Below, one piece after another: positions 7,298 through 14,873 of a DNA stretch of 30,235 nt; within the stretch, counting starts at the first letter, position 1, and the number at the start of each line of letters is the position of its first letter. A program made the position numbers and the translations under genes. The stretch spans positions 1 through 30,235 of the forward strand of contig JAGABD010000037.1 in the NCBI GenBank assembly GCA_017614795.1, in the 5' to 3' direction. The DNA is from Bacteroidales bacterium (lineage in GTDB: Bacteria > Bacteroidota > Bacteroidia > Bacteroidales > UBA932). The notes beneath the pieces were generated by a model. The model saw nothing but the letters and a program-made list of their open reading frames with translations, ran no database searches and was not told the origin of the DNA.

Positions 7298-9190
7298 TTA
7301 TGCTTTCAGGGCGCGGGCGGCGTTGAGAACCGCGAGTACCATCACGCCCACGTCGGCGAAGACGGCGAGCATCATCGAGGCGATGCCCAGAGCGGCAAGC
7401 AGAAGAACCGCGAGCTTGATGCCGATGGCGAAAACCGCGTTTTCGCGGGCGATGCGTACGGTTCGGCGGCAGATGCGAATGGCGAGCGCGATCTTCGAGG
7501 GCTTGTCGTCCATCAGCACCACGTCGGCGGCTTCTATGGCGGCGTCGCTGCCCAGGGCGCCCATCGCTATTCCGATGTCGGCGCGGGCAAGAACCGGAGC
7601 GTCGTTGATGCCGTCTCCTACGAAGGCGAGGGTTTTAGGAGATTGCCGGTCGTGGCCGGCAATGACGGATGAAACCTTCTCGACTTTATCGGCAGGCATA
7701 AGCCCCGCGTAGTATTCCCCGATGCCGGTTTCCGACGCGACCTCGCGGGCCACCGCCTCGGCGTCGCCGGTAAGCATCACAGTGCGTCCGACTCCAAGTT
7801 TTCCAAGGGCCGCCACGGCTTCGGCCGCATCGTCCTTGAGCTTGTCGGAAATGACTATATGCCCCATATACTCGCCGTCCATCGACACGTGAACCACCGT
7901 TCCGGCCTTGTGGCAGTCGTGCCATTTCGCTCCGACCGAATCCATCAGCTTGCCGTTGCCCACGCACACCTCGCGGCCGTTCACCAGGGCCCTGGCGCCG
8001 AGTCCCGCCATCTCCTTGATGTCGCGCACCTTGCAATCGTCGTCCTCTTCGGGATATGCGTTGCGAAGCGACTGGGCGATGGGATGGGTGGACGCCCTTT
8101 CGACGTGCGCCGCGATATGCAGCAGTTCGCGTTCGCTCACGACCTCGGGATGCACCGCGGTCACCTCGAACACTCCCTTGGTGAGGGTGCCAGTCTTGTC
8201 GAACACCACGGTATCGGCACGCGAAAGCGTCTCCATCCAGTTGGATCCCTTGATGAGGATGCCTTTGCGCGACGCTCCGCCGATACCTGCGAAGAAGGTT
8301 AGAGGAATGCTTATGACGAGTGCGCAGGGGCACGACACCACCAGGAAGGTGAGCGCGCGGTATATCCATTTCGCCCATCCTGCCTCGAAGCCGAAGACCA
8401 GGCCCAGCATCGGAGGAAGCACGGCGAGCGCGACGGCCATGGCCACGACCACCGGGGTATATACCTTTGCGAAGCGTGTGATGAAGTTCTCGCTGCGGCC
8501 TTTATTTTCCGCGGCGTCTTCGACGAGACGAAGGATGCGTGCCGCGGTGGATTCGCCGAATGCTTTGGTCACACGGATCCTCAACACGGCGGACAGGTTT
8601 ATGCAACCCGACACCGCTTCGTCCTCGGGGCCGATGCTTCGCGGAAGGCTCTCTCCCGTAAGCGCGGAAGTGTCCAGCGAAGATTCCCCTTCCAGCACGA
8701 TGCCGTCCATAGGGATGCGGGCTCCCGGGCGCACCACGATGACATCGCCCGGCTCCACGCTTTCCGAAGCCACCTCTACCGTGCCGCCGTCCTTTTCCAC
8801 AAGCGCCTTGTCCGGACGGATGTCCATCAGCGCCGATATGCTCCTGCGGCTGCGGTCCTCGGCCGCATCTTCGAAGGCCTTGCCTATCTGGAAGAACAGC
8901 ATGACGGCCACCGCCTCGGGGAACTGTGCTTCGGCTCCCGGCAGGAACCCTATCGCCAACGCTCCAAGCGTGGCGACCCCCATCAGGAAGTCCTCGTTCA
9001 GTCCCTCGCCGTGCAAGGCCGCCTCGGCGCCTTCTTCCAGAGTCTCCCATCCAACAATAAGATAGGGCACAAGATAAACTAGCAGCAACTGCCAGGTGGC
9101 GAGATTGCAGAATTTTTCCGTTGCGAACGCCGCGGCGAGCAGGACCGCCGAGACTATAATCTTGATAATGCGTGCTTTGTCTTCTTCCAT
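7298..9190 (-). CDS. Heavy-metal P1B-type ATPase (Zn/Cd/Co exporter type)
   Basis: Inner-membrane pump of 630 residues driving metal export by ATP hydrolysis. The metal-site CPC motif is in SCPCALVISIP (about residue 295), the phosphorylated Asp in DKTGTLTKG (about 340), the P1B-specific His-Pro in STHPIAQSL (about 385), and the hinge motif in GDGINDAPVL (about 525). The TGES actuator motif is seen as LTGESLPRS. There is no N-terminal HMA (CxxC) metal-binding domain. I chose ATG at 9190; a frame extension to 9211 adds seven residues without support. Just before the hinge motif a 32-bp palindromic repeat encodes VIAGHDRQSP as an insertion. Confidence 0.93.
   Translation of the reverse strand: MEEDKARIIKIIVSAVLLAAAFATEKFCNLATWQLLLVYLVPYLIVGWETLEEGAEAALHGEGLNEDFLMGVATLGALAIGFLPGAEAQFPEAVAVMLFFQIGKAFEDAAEDRSRRSISALMDIRPDKALVEKDGGTVEVASESVEPGDVIVVRPGARIPMDGIVLEGESSLDTSALTGESLPRSIGPEDEAVSGCINLSAVLRIRVTKAFGESTAARILRLVEDAAENKGRSENFITRFAKVYTPVVVAMAVALAVLPPMLGLVFGFEAGWAKWIYRALTFLVVSCPCALVISIPLTFFAGIGGASRKGILIKGSNWMETLSRADTVVFDKTGTLTKGVFEVTAVHPEVVSERELLHIAAHVERASTHPIAQSLRNAYPEEDDDCKVRDIKEMAGLGARALVNGREVCVGNGKLMDSVGAKWHDCHKAGTVVHVSMDGEYMGHIVISDKLKDDAAEAVAALGKLGVGRTVMLTGDAEAVAREVASETGIGEYYAGLMPADKVEKVSSVIAGHDRQSPKTLAFVGDGINDAPVLARADIGIAMGALGSDAAIEAADVVLMDDKPSKIALAIRICRRTVRIARENAVFAIGIKLAVLLLAALGIASMMLAVFADVGVMVLAVLNAARALKA
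7638..7669 (-). repeat. 32-bp palindromic element, copy in metal ATPase gene
   Basis: On the coding strand it begins TCCGTCATTGCC and ends GGCAATCTCC. The core has perfect 8-bp arms ATTGCCGG/CCGGCAAT, with two more possible pairs (one G-U) inside. It is read in frame as S-V-I-A-G-H-D-R-Q-S-P at about residues 507-518, between KVEKV and KTLAFVGDG. Typical ATPases have only a short link there. 29 of 32 bases match the radA copy. Confidence 0.9.
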
Positions 9191-9259
9191 AACTGAGGCG
9201 AAGATAAGCACCGGCTTCCGAAGTATCGCAAAGCATCACAATAAATGATGAGCTTTTTG

Positions 9260-9267
9260 TATCTTTG
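9260..9267 (+). promoter_or_regulatory. -7 box upstream of the DD-peptidase gene
   Basis: TATCTTTG matches TAnnTTTG and lies 7 bases before the ATG at 9275, so the transcript would have almost no leader. A convincing -33 TTTG at the right spacing is not visible. Confidence 0.5.
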
Positions 9268-9274
9268 TGTCCGG

Positions 9275-10543
9275 ATGAAAAAGATTACGCTCATAGTCGT
9301 GGCGGCGCTGTTGGCGTTCGTGGCCAACGCAGGTCCGGGCTCGAAGGCCGCAGGGCCGAATCCTATCCAGGATATGATAAACGCCCTGGATGCTCCGGGA
9401 GGACTGCTGGAAAGCAGCAGCTGGGGCTTCGTGGCGATGACCATGAAGGGCGAGACCATCGCCAAGATCCATCCGAACAAGCGTCTGGTGCCGGCCTCCA
9501 ACATGAAACTCATCACCACGGGCGTGGCGCTGGCGGCTTACGGCGGCAACTACCGCATGAACACCCGTTTCGCCACTGACGGCGAAGTTCAGGACAGCAC
9601 CCTCAACGGCAACCTATATATAATAGGAGGGGGAGACCCCACGCTCGGGGAACTCTTCAGCTATCTACCCGGAAGGGACTTCCGCAAATGGCGGGATGCC
9701 CTCGCGGCGGCGGGGATCAAGCGCGTTAGCGGCGATATCGTCGGCGACGGGAGCTATTTCAAGGGCGAGCGTCATCACGGCGACTGGAGCATAGAGGACG
9801 AGCGCACCAAGGACGGAGTAGTGCCCTGCGGGCTCACCTGGCGCGGGGAGATGGGGGACAGCATCCCCGACGGCCCCTATGCCGCCGTCCTGCACTTCAA
9901 GGAGTGGCTTGACGCCGATTCCACAATAGTCATAGAGGGAAGGCCCCTCGAAGGCATTGCGCCGGAAACCGCCAAGGCGATAGCGTCCGTGAACGCCCCG
10001 CCCCTTCGCGAAATCACCTCTATCGCCAACCACTGGAGCGACAATTTCTGCGCTGAGACGCTGCTGAAGCTGGTGGGCCTCAAGTACAAGGCTTCCGACG
10101 AGTACGGCCCTTCGACGGTCGCGCTCCACGAGGCGATGGCGGCCTTCGGCCTGAAGGAGAAGGCGGCCAAGATGCGCTTCGCCGACGGCAGCGGGCTTTC
10201 GCGAAAGAACTACATCTCCCCGGGATTTATGGCGGAGTATCTGCAGGCTGTCGGCAAGAGCCGCTGGCACCGCGACTTCCTGTATTCCCTGCCCCAGCCC
10301 GGACGCCCCGACGGCACTCTCAAGACAAGGCTCCAGGGTTACTCCGACAAGGGGCGCATCTATATGAAGAGCGGCAGCATGAACGGAGTCCGCTGCTTCA
10401 GCGGATACATCCTTTCCGGCGACCGCAAGAGCGACCGCACCATAGTGTTCAGCTTTATGGTGAACAATTTCGTGGGCGACAACCACAATCTCTGGCTCAC
10501 GATGGACAGGGTGATAGCCAAGCTCGCCGAACGCAACAAATAG
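9275..10543 (+). CDS. dacB: PBP4-type D-alanyl-D-alanine carboxypeptidase/endopeptidase (S13)
   Basis: Periplasmic enzyme that trims or cuts peptidoglycan cross-links. The signal peptide is MKKITLIVVAALLAFVANA. The three serine-peptidase motifs are SxxK as ASNMK (about residue 77), SxN as WSDN (about 258) and KTG as MKSGS (about 370), where Ser replaces the usual Thr. At 422 residues it is a little shorter than many S13 enzymes. The ATG at 9275 gives the signal peptide; the frame stays open to 9245, but that extension runs through the -7 box. A small secreted protein gene follows after 36 bases. Confidence 0.9.
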   Translation: MKKITLIVVAALLAFVANAGPGSKAAGPNPIQDMINALDAPGGLLESSSWGFVAMTMKGETIAKIHPNKRLVPASNMKLITTGVALAAYGGNYRMNTRFATDGEVQDSTLNGNLYIIGGGDPTLGELFSYLPGRDFRKWRDALAAAGIKRVSGDIVGDGSYFKGERHHGDWSIEDERTKDGVVPCGLTWRGEMGDSIPDGPYAAVLHFKEWLDADSTIVIEGRPLEGIAPETAKAIASVNAPPLREITSIANHWSDNFCAETLLKLVGLKYKASDEYGPSTVALHEAMAAFGLKEKAAKMRFADGSGLSRKNYISPGFMAEYLQAVGKSRWHRDFLYSLPQPGRPDGTLKTRLQGYSDKGRIYMKSGSMNGVRCFSGYILSGDRKSDRTIVFSFMVNNFVGDNHNLWLTMDRVIAKLAERNK

Positions 10544-10579
10544 GCCGCGGCACGCATCTTGATATCAGACAAGACCGTT

Positions 10580-11152
10580 ATGAAAAAGACAATTCTTGCA
10601 ATAATCGCGACAGCGATGGCGATGATTCCGGCCAGCGCCGGCAAGCATCTCAGTTTCAAAGGAGTAGAAATCACCGGCACCAAGGACGAAATGGTGGCAG
10701 CCCTTTCCAAGAAGGGATTCCGCTATGAAGAAGAGAACGACGGAGTGCCTCTTGTGATCGGCACTTTCGCCGGCTTCAGGGATGTCGAAGTCAACGTGAT
10801 TCCCGCCGTCACCGGCGACGAGGTCGTGGCCATCCGCGCCGAGTTCCCCGTGAAGATGAACTGGGTGAAACTCGAGAACGACTATTCCACCCTCAAGTCC
10901 CTTCTCATAAAGAAATACGGCGAACCCGCCGAGGTGGTGGAAGAGTTCCGCGACGGTCCTCACGACGAGAGCGGAAAGAAGCTCCTCAGCCTCATCCGCA
11001 ACAACTGCACGTGGAAAAGCGTCTTCGATATGAAGGAAGGGCGCATCACCCTCTTTATGAAACACCAGGGCCCCATATGCTGCGTCTGTATGCTGTACGA
11101 AGACAATGCGGGCACGAAGGCCGTCGAGAAGGCCGTTCTCAAGGAAATCTAG
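10580..11152 (+). CDS. Small secreted protein of unknown function
   Basis: Protein of 190 residues with a signal peptide (MKKTILAIIATAMAMIPASA). The mature part looks like a compact alpha/beta domain (HLSFKGVEITGTKDEMVAAL, later YSTLKSLLIKKYGEP and a final TKAVEKAVLKEI helix). I do not recognise the family. It follows dacB by 36 bases on the same strand and may share its transcript. Its TAG stop shares the CTAG tetramer with the stop of the convergent barrel gene, so the two genes overlap by 4 bases. Confidence 0.7.
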   Translation: MKKTILAIIATAMAMIPASAGKHLSFKGVEITGTKDEMVAALSKKGFRYEEENDGVPLVIGTFAGFRDVEVNVIPAVTGDEVVAIRAEFPVKMNWVKLENDYSTLKSLLIKKYGEPAEVVEEFRDGPHDESGKKLLSLIRNNCTWKSVFDMKEGRITLFMKHQGPICCVCMLYEDNAGTKAVEKAVLKEI

Positions 11153-11784
11153 AATCTGTAGGACAACCCCAGATGCAGGGTTGAAGCGTTCCAGCGATAG
11201 CTGTATCCGTCGCCTTCCCGAACATATCGGGGGATGAGGCCGAAGTCGTATCCGACATCGAAGACGAGGCGGTCCAGCGAAAGCCTGGCGCCCGCGCCGA
11301 GAAGGGTATTGAACCGTTTCGCCTCGATAATTCCGTCAGGATGGTAAAAATCGTAATCGTTGCTCTTGGAACTCAAGCCGTACTGGAAGACCGGTCCGGC
11401 GTAGGGCTCCACGACCAGATTCTGCTCGAAGCCGAAGGAAAACACCGGGATGCTCCAGCCGAAACGAAGCGGCGCAAAGACGTAGCTCTCGCGTACCGCG
11501 CGGTCGTGAAGCAGGCCGGAGGCGTATTTGGCCGCGGCCGCGAAGGATATGGTAAGAGGCGTCCGTTCGGAAAGCGTCGCGTGGATTCCCGCACCGGCAT
11601 ACACTCCGCCGAAGTTACCGGAAAGGTACTGGGTAGCCCCTCCGTCATAATCCGCCCGGATGCTTTCGAGACTGTTGACATAGCCTCCGAGAAGCTCGAA
11701 ACGGACGGCTCCCTTGCGCGCATAAGCGCTCATCGACGCAAAAGCCGATAACAGGACTATTATTGCCAGGCACTTTCGTGACAT
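11149..11784 (-). CDS. Outer-membrane beta-barrel protein (OmpA/PorT-like barrel)
   Basis: Protein of 211 residues with a signal peptide (MSRKCLAIIVLLSAFASMSA, cleaved near YA-R). Alternating hydrophobic/polar strands follow: VRFELLGGYV, GGVYAGAGIHATL, LTISFAAAAKYASG, VVEPYAGPVFQYGLS, LVFDVGYDFGLIPRY. It ends in HLGLSYRF, the terminal Phe being typical of Bam substrates. Cargo or function cannot be told from sequence. The ATG at 11784 is chosen for the signal peptide; the upstream open frame to 12204 is antisense to the next gene and not believed. Confidence 0.8.
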   Translation of the reverse strand: MSRKCLAIIVLLSAFASMSAYARKGAVRFELLGGYVNSLESIRADYDGGATQYLSGNFGGVYAGAGIHATLSERTPLTISFAAAAKYASGLLHDRAVRESYVFAPLRFGWSIPVFSFGFEQNLVVEPYAGPVFQYGLSSKSNDYDFYHPDGIIEAKRFNTLLGAGARLSLDRLVFDVGYDFGLIPRYVREGDGYSYRWNASTLHLGLSYRF

Positions 11785-11829
11785 AGTGCGAAGATAGGAT
11801 ATTTTGCATAAATATCGTAATTTTACATC

Positions 11830-13023
11830 GTGAAAAAGCTTCTCATTGTCGCCGTCCTGGCATTTCTGGCCCAGGCGAGCATCTTTGCGCAAGGCAAAGA
11901 CAGATATGTATTCGTAGTGTCTATGGACGGCTTTCGCGCCGACTACATCGAAAAGGCACGCACCCCCAACTTCGACAAGATGGCGAAGCGCGGAGTCAGC
12001 GCGGTGATGACACCGTCCTACCCGGCATCGACCTTCCCCAACCACTACACCCTCGCCACGGGTCTCTATCCGGACCACAACGGCATCGTGAACAACAGCT
12101 TCTGGGACCCCGAGCACCAGAATCTCTACAAGGCCGCGGGCCCCAGCAAGTGCGAGACCTATTTCTACCTGGGCGATCCCATTTGGAATACTGCCCAGCG
12201 CCAAGGGGTTATTACAGCCACCTGCTACTGGGTGGGATCGGAATTCCCCATCGGAGGCAAACTACCCCGCTATTACAAGCGCTATGTCCGCTATGAGATA
12301 ATCCCCAACAAGGCCCGCATCGACACCACCCTCGCCTGGCTGCAACTGCCCGAGGAAGTGCGCCCGCACCTTGTGATGCTCTACTTCAACGAGCCCGACC
12401 ATACAGGGCATATGGAAGGCCCCGGCTCCAAGAAAACTTTCAAGAAGGTTAAGGAGATGGACAAGCTTCTCGGACTCATCCGCAAGGGCATTGCGAAACT
12501 GCCCATCGCCGACCAGATAGACCTCATCGTGCTCTCCGACCACGGAATGGCCGACGTGAGCCCCGAGCGCTGCGTTTCGGCGGACAACAATCTCAAGAAA
12601 TCCTGGGCGGAACGAATTGTCTACGGCACGCCGACTTCCATCTTCAGCAAGGACGAATCCTGCCGCGACTCCATCCTCACCGCGCTTAACGGCCTCGAGC
12701 ATATCAAAGTCTGGAAGAAGGAAGAAATCCCCGCCGAACTGCACTACGGCACCAGCAACCGCATCGGCGACATAGTGGTGGCCCCCGAACTCGGCTGGCG
12801 CTTCAGCGACAGGCCGGGCTCGCTCAAGGGCGCGCACGGATTCTTCCCCTACTATCCCGAGATGCAGGTGGTCTTCCGCGCCACCGGGCCCGATTTCAAG
12901 AAGGGCTACAAGGCCGAAGGTTTCCAAAACGTGAGCATCTATCCCCTCATCTGCCACCTGCTGGGAATAGAAGCCTCCCCCAACGACGGATCGCTGGAGG
13001 AGGTTCAGGGAATGCTGAACTAA
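11830..13023 (+). CDS. Nucleotide pyrophosphatase/phosphodiesterase (NPP, alkaline phosphatase superfamily)
   Basis: Exported metallo-phosphodiesterase of 397 residues. After a signal peptide (KKLLIVAVLAFLAQASIFA) come the first metal Asp in VVSMDGFRADY, the nucleophile Thr in ASTFPNHYTLATG (about residue 73), DH ligands in NEPDHTGHMEGP and LSDHGMADV, and the last His in GAHGFFPYYPEM. These are all the zinc-site landmarks of NPP enzymes, so it should be active. The start is GTG at 11830, fixed by the signal peptide. Substrate (nucleotide, phospholipid or other diester) is not determinable here. Confidence 0.9.
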   Translation: MKKLLIVAVLAFLAQASIFAQGKDRYVFVVSMDGFRADYIEKARTPNFDKMAKRGVSAVMTPSYPASTFPNHYTLATGLYPDHNGIVNNSFWDPEHQNLYKAAGPSKCETYFYLGDPIWNTAQRQGVITATCYWVGSEFPIGGKLPRYYKRYVRYEIIPNKARIDTTLAWLQLPEEVRPHLVMLYFNEPDHTGHMEGPGSKKTFKKVKEMDKLLGLIRKGIAKLPIADQIDLIVLSDHGMADVSPERCVSADNNLKKSWAERIVYGTPTSIFSKDESCRDSILTALNGLEHIKVWKKEEIPAELHYGTSNRIGDIVVAPELGWRFSDRPGSLKGAHGFFPYYPEMQVVFRATGPDFKKGYKAEGFQNVSIYPLICHLLGIEASPNDGSLEEVQGMLN

Positions 13024-13030
13024 TCAGCCT

Positions 13031-14848
13031 TTATTCGGAAACAGGACGGATTGCGAAGCCGCAGTAGCAAATCTGCGGTTCGGTCTGTTTTGTTTCGTAC
13101 GGGCCGGCTGCGTCGTATGCGATGCAGAACGCATAGGCGTGCTTGAACTGGCCGCTTGTCGCGGCATTGTATGTAGCCGTCCAATAATACGAGTTGCTGT
13201 AAGCTGACGGCCAGCCGTCCTGCCCGCTCCAGGGGAGCGTGATGGTGCAGGCGCTGTAGTCGCCCTTGCCGGTAAATACCGCGCCTTCTGCCGTCCAGGC
13301 GACGTTGCACCTCTGGGCAAGAGTGTAGAAATTGTCTTGCGAAGGCATACGCCAGGTACCGCCGAGATTCATCCAGGCCGCGTCGTACTTGGAACGTGCC
13401 ATAATGTTGCTCTTATAAGGACCGCCCTCGCTTGCCTCGTAAGTTGCAGCCGAATACGCTACCCAGTAGTCCCTGTCGGCGTGTCCGTCGACATTGGCCC
13501 AGGTGAAGTAGTCGCCGCTGGGGTTGGTTGATGTTGCACCGATATTTTGATATGCCCAGAAGGGACTTCCGGAGTACATTCTCACGCCGACTTCCGTGAG
13601 AGGAAGGTTGTTCAGCGTAAGCACGTCGCCCTGCTCGAGGTCGGAAACGTCCGTGGCGTCGAACCTTGTCTCGTAGAGATAGTCGCCATAGTTGTTGCGG
13701 GCGGAAAGGGCCACGTCGTAATTGTATTTGCCGGGGAGATACGCCCACATAAAGCCGGTATCGGAGTTGAGTGACTTGTCGTATGCGATGGTCACCACTT
13801 CGTTGGCTTCGCCGGGAACAGGGGCATAGCCGTAGTCGCCGAGTTCCATAGTCACGCTGGTGACGAGATCCCTGCCGCCGAGTTTGACGGTGACCGACTG
13901 CTCACCGTGACCGATGCCGCTGAAAGAGCCGATACGCACGAATGCGCACTGGTGGTACAGAATCGCGAAGACCTGCCCGGACACATAGGTGCCGCTACCC
14001 GCGAGGATGAACGCGGGGCCGTTGAGCTGGGCGGAGAGGTCGAGTTCGAGGCTTCCGTCGCTTGCCACTTCGGGCTTGCCCACCTCAGTGTGGAAGATAA
14101 GGAAGTGAATCTGGGTGCCTTCCGTTGCGGGGAAGTCACCGGAAACGAAATCGAGATGGGTAAAACTGTTCTCGTCGGTGTAGGAAATGCTGTACCAGCC
14201 AGTCTTCACCACGCCGTTCTCCTTGTAGCTTCCTATCACATAGACGTCGTTCTCGAAATTAAGAGGAATGGCTTCGCCGGAGATATAATACATTATGGCG
14301 ACATCCGAAGGATCGCCACCTACAACGTCTCCGCCGCCCGGAGTGTCTCCGCCGGGAGTATCGCCGCCGGGAGTGTCAGTACCGCCCTGGGTACCCTCTA
14401 TCGCCTGCTTGAGGTACTGGGCCGCCTGGCGAACCTGTGCCTTTGTCTTGCCGCTGTAGAGACTGGTCAGGTCGCAGGTGATGACACGCCCCGAAAGGGA
14501 ATAAGTCGGTTCGGGAGAGCCCGAGCCCTCGCCCACGGAGCCGCGCACCGATTCGTTCTGCAGTTCCTGGTAAACGGCCGCGGCTATGTCCGCGGTGGGA
14601 TAGGTCGATTTCTGCACGCATCTGGTGCAGGCGTCGCCGTTGAATTCCCAGAGGTATTCCACGTCGACCGACATCCCGGGAGCCTCGCTCTGGGAATAAG
14701 TCAATTTGATGGCGTTGTCGGATTCGGTGATCTTCACTTCGGAGAGGCCTTCGCCTCCTCCTTCATTACCGTTGTCGTCCTTGCTGCAGGACGCGAATGC
14801 CACGATGCCCGCAAGGGCCAGCAGCGAAAGTAAGAGTTTTGTTTTCAT
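13031..14848 (-). CDS. Surface lipoprotein with fimbrillin-like middle and FISUMP-like C-terminal domain
   Basis: Protein of 605 residues. Its lipobox FASC (about residue 21) is followed by SKDDNGNEGGGEG, an acidic start that fits the Bacteroidota lipoprotein export signal to the cell surface. Residues about 35-160 form a first domain. A flexible TPGGD repeat linker (about 165-190) follows. The middle (about 195-430) resembles fimbrillin-type beta domains. The C-terminal part (about 435-605) matches the FISUMP/DUF1566-like pattern: WAYQNIGATS, GDYFTWANVDG, LGGTWRMPSQDNF, YYWTATYN and the ending FAIRPVSE. It is the third gene of a lipoprotein row, 25 bases after the previous stop. It is probably an adhesin-like or glycan-contact protein; no enzyme motif is seen. 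Confidence 0.75.
   Translation of the reverse strand: MKTKLLLSLLALAGIVAFASCSKDDNGNEGGGEGLSEVKITESDNAIKLTYSQSEAPGMSVDVEYLWEFNGDACTRCVQKSTYPTADIAAAVYQELQNESVRGSVGEGSGSPEPTYSLSGRVITCDLTSLYSGKTKAQVRQAAQYLKQAIEGTQGGTDTPGGDTPGGDTPGGGDVVGGDPSDVAIMYYISGEAIPLNFENDVYVIGSYKENGVVKTGWYSISYTDENSFTHLDFVSGDFPATEGTQIHFLIFHTEVGKPEVASDGSLELDLSAQLNGPAFILAGSGTYVSGQVFAILYHQCAFVRIGSFSGIGHGEQSVTVKLGGRDLVTSVTMELGDYGYAPVPGEANEVVTIAYDKSLNSDTGFMWAYLPGKYNYDVALSARNNYGDYLYETRFDATDVSDLEQGDVLTLNNLPLTEVGVRMYSGSPFWAYQNIGATSTNPSGDYFTWANVDGHADRDYWVAYSAATYEASEGGPYKSNIMARSKYDAAWMNLGGTWRMPSQDNFYTLAQRCNVAWTAEGAVFTGKGDYSACTITLPWSGQDGWPSAYSNSYYWTATYNAATSGQFKHAYAFCIAYDAAGPYETKQTEPQICYCGFAIRPVSE
14328..14390 (-). repeat. In-frame TPGGD linker repeat
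   Basis: Imperfect 15-bp tandem units encode (T-P-G-G-D) three times, then degenerate into G-G-D-V-V-G-G-D. It separates two domains of the lipoprotein and is a likely site of copy-number variation by slippage. Confidence 0.75.
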
Positions 14849-14873
14849 CGATATAGGTTTGAAAAATTATGCG

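Noticed and set aside
11800..11829. Promoter for the NPP gene (TTTG and TAATTTTA)
   Set aside because: The spacing is about 11 bases instead of 19-21 and the -7 box has a mismatch.
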